Below are positions 60,930-64,000 of a DNA stretch of 64,000 nucleotides, piece by piece. Made by a program: the position numbers and the translations under genes. The stretch spans positions 60,724 through 124,723 of the forward strand of contig NZ_JAUXOV010000071.1 in assembly GCF_030684215.1 (NCBI RefSeq), in the 5' to 3' direction. Below the pieces are notes generated by a model. It saw only the letters and a program-made list of their open reading frames with translations. It was not told the DNA's origin and did not search any database. The DNA is from Pseudotabrizicola sp. (lineage in GTDB: Bacteria > Pseudomonadota > Alphaproteobacteria > Rhodobacterales > Rhodobacteraceae). The number at the start of each line of letters is the position of its first letter. Position 1 is the first letter of the stretch.

Positions 60930-61239
60930 CGCAGAGACAGTCCTGCAAGATCTCCGCAAGGCTGTGATGGACGGGCAGTATGCGCAGCTAGCCGTTTTGA
61001 TGCCCGCGCTTCAGGATGTAGAAGCCGACTTCAGATCGGGCGATCTTGTCACGCTCCGCAGCCTTCAGGCTGAGGCAGAGCGGACAGAGGCCTGCCTTCA
61101 GTCTGCGCTTTCCGGCGTGCGCGCCGCGCGCCGCCGCGTTGTCGAGGTTGCAGAGGCCGCGAAAGGGCTGACGACCTATGATCGTGTGGGACACAAAGCG
61201 ACAGTGCCGACGGTGACGCCGACGTCGAGGCGTGTGTGA
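60919..61239 (+). CDS. FlgN-like flagellar chaperone candidate
   Basis: GAGGAGG precedes the ATG of MPGSAETVLQDLRKAVMDGQYAQL. The 106-residue product is largely helical and coiled-coil-like (LVTLRSLQAEAERTEACLQSAL), a size and shape typical of FlgN or FliJ-type export chaperones. Family assignment rests mainly on this and location. Confidence 0.65.
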   Translation: MPGSAETVLQDLRKAVMDGQYAQLAVLMPALQDVEADFRSGDLVTLRSLQAEAERTEACLQSALSGVRAARRRVVEVAEAAKGLTTYDRVGHKATVPTVTPTSRRV

Positions 61240-61249
61240 ATTAGTTCAA

Positions 61250-61286
61250 ATCATCGGTGATTGGCGAATGGCAATTCACCGATGAT
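61250..61286. repeat. Inverted repeat in the flagellin leader
   Basis: ATCATCGGTGA (61250-61260) and TCACCGATGAT (61276-61286) are perfect 11-base arms around a 15-base loop, 150 bases upstream of the flagellin ATG. No T run follows, so it is not a standard terminator; it may be an mRNA structure or operator. The remaining 61287-61435 leader shows no gene. Confidence 0.6.
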
Positions 61287-61435
61287 TAGGAGTTGGAGGA
61301 TTGTATCGGTCTTGCGCCCCGAGGTCGGGGTGGCGCTGCGGGATCCCCCCAAAGCAACGGCAAGAATGCCCTTCCAGCCGTCGGCTGACGGTAACTCTGG
61401 CCGCGAAAAGCGCGGCATTTGTGAAGGAAACGTAC

Positions 61436-62749
61436 ATGTCTTCGATTTTGACGAACAACGGCGCAATGGTTGCCCTGCAGACCATGAAGGCCATCAACAA
61501 GAACATGGGCCAAGTTCAGGCCGAGATTTCTACGGGCAAGGCCGTGGGCAACGCCAAAGACAATGCTGCAGTCTGGGCGATCTCTAAAACCATGGAATCT
61601 GACGTGAAGGGCTTCAAGGGTATTTCTGACAGCCTTTCCCTTGGGTCTTCGACGATTGCGGTCGCCCGCTCTGCGTCCGAACAGATCACCAACCTGCTGA
61701 CCGAGATCAAGGGCAAGATCGTTGCCTCGCAAGAAGCCAACGTCGACCGCACGAAGATCCAGGCCGATGTTTCTGCCTTGCGTGACCAGATCGGATCGAT
61801 CGTTGGCGCGGCGCAGTTCAACGGCCTGAACCTGCTTTCCAACAACAAGACAACCGTCGCCTATACGGCTGCCGACAACGTCGATGGCAGCGGCAAGATC
61901 GATGTGCTTTCTTCGTTGGATCGATCTGCATCTGGCGTTGCATCGTCAAGCATCTCTGTGGGTCGCCAGGATCTGTCAACCACAACCGCAGCCGTCGGCA
62001 CGCTTACTATGGACGCGAGCGCGATGACAGCTGCAGGCACTGCCACCGCAAACGGGGCAGGCACTGCAACCTATACGATCAACGGCGACACCACGACTGC
62101 CGACCGAACCAAAGCCGTGATGGCCGGCGACAGCTATTCATTCGACATGGCCACTGTTTTCGGTGGCACTTTTGCGGCCGCGGCAACTGATAAACAGACG
62201 GCAATCTACACGGCAAAGGATGGTGATACGACTGCCGATATCGCCAAAGGTCTTGCTGACATAATGAATTTTCGCCTTGCTGAACAAGGCATGAGCGAAA
62301 GCTTCAAGGTCACTGTGGGCGGTCCGGACAAAAACGTTGTCACAGTGACCAACAATACGGCCGCAGACTTGCCAGCCGCAGCTGCCGCTTCCGACGTAAC
62401 CATCGGCGGTGGTGGCAAGGTTGGTGGTGGCCTCGCCCTGCTAAAGGAAATTGACGTCAGCACCGAAGCCGGCGCAAAAGCGGCTTTGGGCGCGATTGAA
62501 GGGTTGACCCAAACTGCTATTCAGGCAGCAGCTGATTTTGGTACGGCCCAAAAGCGGATTGATGTGCAGCAGTCCTTTGTCAGCAACCTTGTCGATTCGC
62601 TGCGCTCTGGTATCGGGTCGATGGTTGATGCCAACATGGAAGAAGCATCGGCGCGCCTGCAGGCTCTGCAGGTCCAGCAACAGCTGGCTACACAGTCGCT
62701 GTCGATTGCAAACCAGGCGCCGCAAAGCATCCTGTCGTTGTTCCGTTGA
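61436..62749 (+). CDS. Flagellin
   Basis: Filament protein, 437 residues. GAAGGAAA precedes the ATG. The conserved D0/D1 ends are present: SSILTNNGAMVALQTMKAINKNMGQVQAEISTGKAVGNAKDNAAVW at the N-terminus and SLRSGIGSMVDANMEEASARLQALQVQQQLATQSLSIANQAPQSILSLFR at the C-terminus. The middle is Ala/Thr/Gly-rich, as usual for the variable surface domain. Expression is probably controlled by FlaF and FlbT encoded downstream. Confidence 0.96.
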   Translation: MSSILTNNGAMVALQTMKAINKNMGQVQAEISTGKAVGNAKDNAAVWAISKTMESDVKGFKGISDSLSLGSSTIAVARSASEQITNLLTEIKGKIVASQEANVDRTKIQADVSALRDQIGSIVGAAQFNGLNLLSNNKTTVAYTAADNVDGSGKIDVLSSLDRSASGVASSSISVGRQDLSTTTAAVGTLTMDASAMTAAGTATANGAGTATYTINGDTTTADRTKAVMAGDSYSFDMATVFGGTFAAAATDKQTAIYTAKDGDTTADIAKGLADIMNFRLAEQGMSESFKVTVGGPDKNVVTVTNNTAADLPAAAAASDVTIGGGGKVGGGLALLKEIDVSTEAGAKAALGAIEGLTQTAIQAAADFGTAQKRIDVQQSFVSNLVDSLRSGIGSMVDANMEEASARLQALQVQQQLATQSLSIANQAPQSILSLFR

Positions 62750-62820
62750 CGGTCCGGGCCGGGGGCAATCCCGGCCCATCCTCCCACTGAAACAAGATGA
62801 AGCAACGCGAAGGATTCGCC

Positions 62821-63198
62821 GTGAACGCGCTTATTCACCCGAAAATGGGCTACTCTAACCCCGATGCAAGCCTGCGTTCAATGCGCAGTATCGAATATGA
62901 AGCTTTGGCGCGGGTTTCGCAAAAGCTTTCCGCCACATGGAAAACCCGGAAATCCAACTTCCCGGCACTGGCACAGGCTTTGTCAGATAACCTTGCACTC
63001 TGGTCTACCCTTGCAGCGGATGTGGCATCTCCTGGAAACGCGCTCCCTTCTGCACTTCGCGCACAACTCTTCTACCTGTATGAATTCTCGGATATTCATA
63101 CCAGACGCGTGCTGGACGGCTCCGCATCAGTAGAGGTGCTGATAGACGTCAACACGGCGATCATGCGGGGCCTGCGTGGACAAGGGGGCGCAGCATGA
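62821..63198 (+). CDS. flaF: Flagellar biosynthesis regulator FlaF
   Basis: Alphaproteobacterial regulator of flagellin synthesis or export. AAGGA lies 6 bases before GTG at 62821, giving 125 residues (MNALIHPKMGYSNPDA, if GTG is read as Met), similar to FlaF beginnings. SIEYEALARVSQKLSATWKT is the family core. ATG at 62797 lacks such a site. Overlaps flbT by four bases. Confidence 0.92.
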   Translation: MNALIHPKMGYSNPDASLRSMRSIEYEALARVSQKLSATWKTRKSNFPALAQALSDNLALWSTLAADVASPGNALPSALRAQLFYLYEFSDIHTRRVLDGSASVEVLIDVNTAIMRGLRGQGGAA

Positions 63199-63599
63199 GC
63201 GGACTCGTCATCAAACTTGGCCCACATGAGCGCGTTTTGATTAATGGTGCAGTCATCGAAAACGGCGATCGTCGTTCGCGTCTCGCCATCATGACGCCGA
63301 ATGCCCATATCCTTCGACTGCGAGACGCAATCCATCCGGAGGAGGTTAATACCCCAGTCCGCCGCGTCTGCTATATTGCTCAGCTGGTGCTCTCCGGCGA
63401 TGCAGAAGCAAATGACGCGCAGATGCAATTGCTGCGCGGGATTGAACAACTTAGTCAGGTTTTGATTGATCCTGACAGTAGACTTCAACTTACCCTTGCA
63501 AGCAAGGCCGTTCTGGAAGACCAGCATTATCAGGCCTTGAAACACCTTCGCAGCCTGCTTCCAAGAGAGGAGCGCCTGATGGCGGTGGGTTTTCGATGA
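63195..63599 (+). CDS. flbT: Flagellin mRNA regulator FlbT
   Basis: Known in Caulobacter to bind the flagellin mRNA leader and lower its stability. 134 residues: GLVIKLGPHERVLINGAVIENGDRRSRLAIMTPNAHILRLRDAI and the helical C-terminus match FlbT. ATGA overlaps on both sides couple it to flaF and the DUF1217 gene. Confidence 0.94.
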   Translation: MSGLVIKLGPHERVLINGAVIENGDRRSRLAIMTPNAHILRLRDAIHPEEVNTPVRRVCYIAQLVLSGDAEANDAQMQLLRGIEQLSQVLIDPDSRLQLTLASKAVLEDQHYQALKHLRSLLPREERLMAVGFR

Positions 63600-63850
63600 G
63601 CTACACTCCTGTTCTTCCAATAGGCGGCTACGCAGGTTGGGCCTTTTTAAAGCGCACGATGGACAAACAGACAGCCGCATTTAACGCGCAACCATCAATA
63701 AAACACGATGAAGCCTACTTTCGGGAGAAAATTGGCAGCGTCAACACGGCTGAGCAACTAGGCTCCAGACTCATTGATGATCAAAGCCAGAAGAGGACGG
63801 TTGCGGCCAGGGCGACAGCGGAGAGGAAGACCTTCGGGCATCTGTCGTAG
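63596..63850 (+). pseudogene. DUF1217 flagellar-locus gene, truncated by an insertion sequence
   Basis: The product starts MSYTPVLPIGGYAGWAFLKRT and runs through FREKIGSVNTAEQL, which resembles the N-terminus of DUF1217 proteins encoded beside flbT in Rhodobacterales. After codon 55 (about base 63760) the frame enters the IS element, so the last 29 residues are IS-derived and the rest of the domain is lost from this window. The remainder of the gene may lie on the far side of the IS. Confidence 0.75.
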
Positions 63851-64000
63851 CGCGTTGCTACTCGTCGCCAGTCCTTGAGCCTTCCGAACATGATCTCGAT
63901 CCTGTTGCGGCGTTTGTATCGGCGCTTGTCGTATTTGATGGGCTTGCCGCGCGACTTCCGGCCAGGGATGCACGGCGTGATCCCCTTGTTTTTCAAGCCT
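63762..64000 (-). mobile_element. IS5-family (IS427-like) insertion sequence, partial
   Basis: Begins at a CTAG (63758-63761) inside the DUF1217 gene; the transposase is on the minus strand and the element runs off the window, so its other end and target duplication are not visible. The terminal repeat cannot be confirmed with one end only. Confidence 0.75.
63781..64000 (-). CDS. IS5-family transposase, C-terminal part
   Basis: DDE transposase; only the last about 72 residues are visible. GITPCIPGRKSRGKPIKYDKRRYKRRNRIEIMFGRLKDWRRVATRYDRCPKVFLSAVALAATVLFWL matches the IS5/IS427 C-terminus with the catalytic glutamate in RIEIMFGRLKDWRR. The frame is open to the window edge. Confidence 0.9.
   Translation of the reverse strand, partial: GLKNKGITPCIPGRKSRGKPIKYDKRRYKRRNRIEIMFGRLKDWRRVATRYDRCPKVFLSAVALAATVLFWL

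Overview
The window reads as a chromosomal segment of a Rhodobacterales alphaproteobacterium (Rhodobacteraceae). The evidence is GC-rich coding sequence, a CcrM (GANTC) methyltransferase next to rnhB, an alphaproteobacterial flagellin-flaF-flbT set, the imuA-imuB-dnaE2 mutasome, the carboxyspermidine polyamine route, and rpsT-dnaA-dnaN-recF-gyrB together with mutM-ubiE-ubiB. No species can be named from sequence alone.

Layout. 1-3635: leuS (5' cut), lptE and holA, tightly packed. 3685-10951: a small hypothetical gene, a CAP-domain secreted protein, a flavoprotein coupled to an MscS channel, ccrM and rnhB, a secreted His/Gly/Arg-rich protein, a small periplasmic protein and a membrane-anchored winged-helix regulator. 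11043-13418: two-gene polyamine operon. 13628-19736: DNA-damage cassette SRAP-imuA-imuB-dnaE2. 19853-22137: tRNA-Lys, dapF, mtaB. 22346-33170: a GntR regulator, a minus-strand transport/catabolism operon (peptide-type ABC importer, PdxA-family dehydrogenase, DapA-family aldolase, iron alcohol dehydrogenase) and a divergent BNR/sialidase-fold gene; the substrate is unknown. 33151-40251: AlkB-type hydroxylase, mutY, dciA, dsbA, a CoA-transferase, and the lipid A genes lpxK, waaA and a DUF4170 gene. 40423-45383: flagellar lytic transglycosylase, flhA, fliR, flhB and a small follower gene. 45489-54096: small ORF, gyrB, LysE exporter, VOC protein, recF, dnaN, dnaA, rpsT. 54251-58358: enoyl-CoA hydratase, mutM, ubiE, ubiB. 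58355-64000: a second flagellar block (flgD, fliK, rod-binding protein, FlgN-like gene, flagellin, flaF, flbT, a broken DUF1217 gene) ended by an IS5-family element that runs off the window.

How the genes work together. Most clusters are translationally coupled through ATGA or TGATG overlaps. The flagellar blocks supply the export gate (FlhA, FliR, FlhB), hook assembly (FlgD, FliK), rod assembly and filament with its post-transcriptional control (FlaF, FlbT). CcrM methylates GANTC sites; its own leader holds three such sites and a perfect DnaA box, so it may be tied directly to replication timing. The SOS cassette encodes translesion synthesis plus an abasic-site crosslinker whose start codon appears to be ATC.

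Most promising for follow-up: the uncharacterised transport/catabolism operon with its BNR-fold partner (22346-33170); the ATC start of the SRAP gene; the palindromic repeat translated as the N-terminus of DnaE2; the ccrM control region; and the inverted-topology membrane winged-helix regulator.
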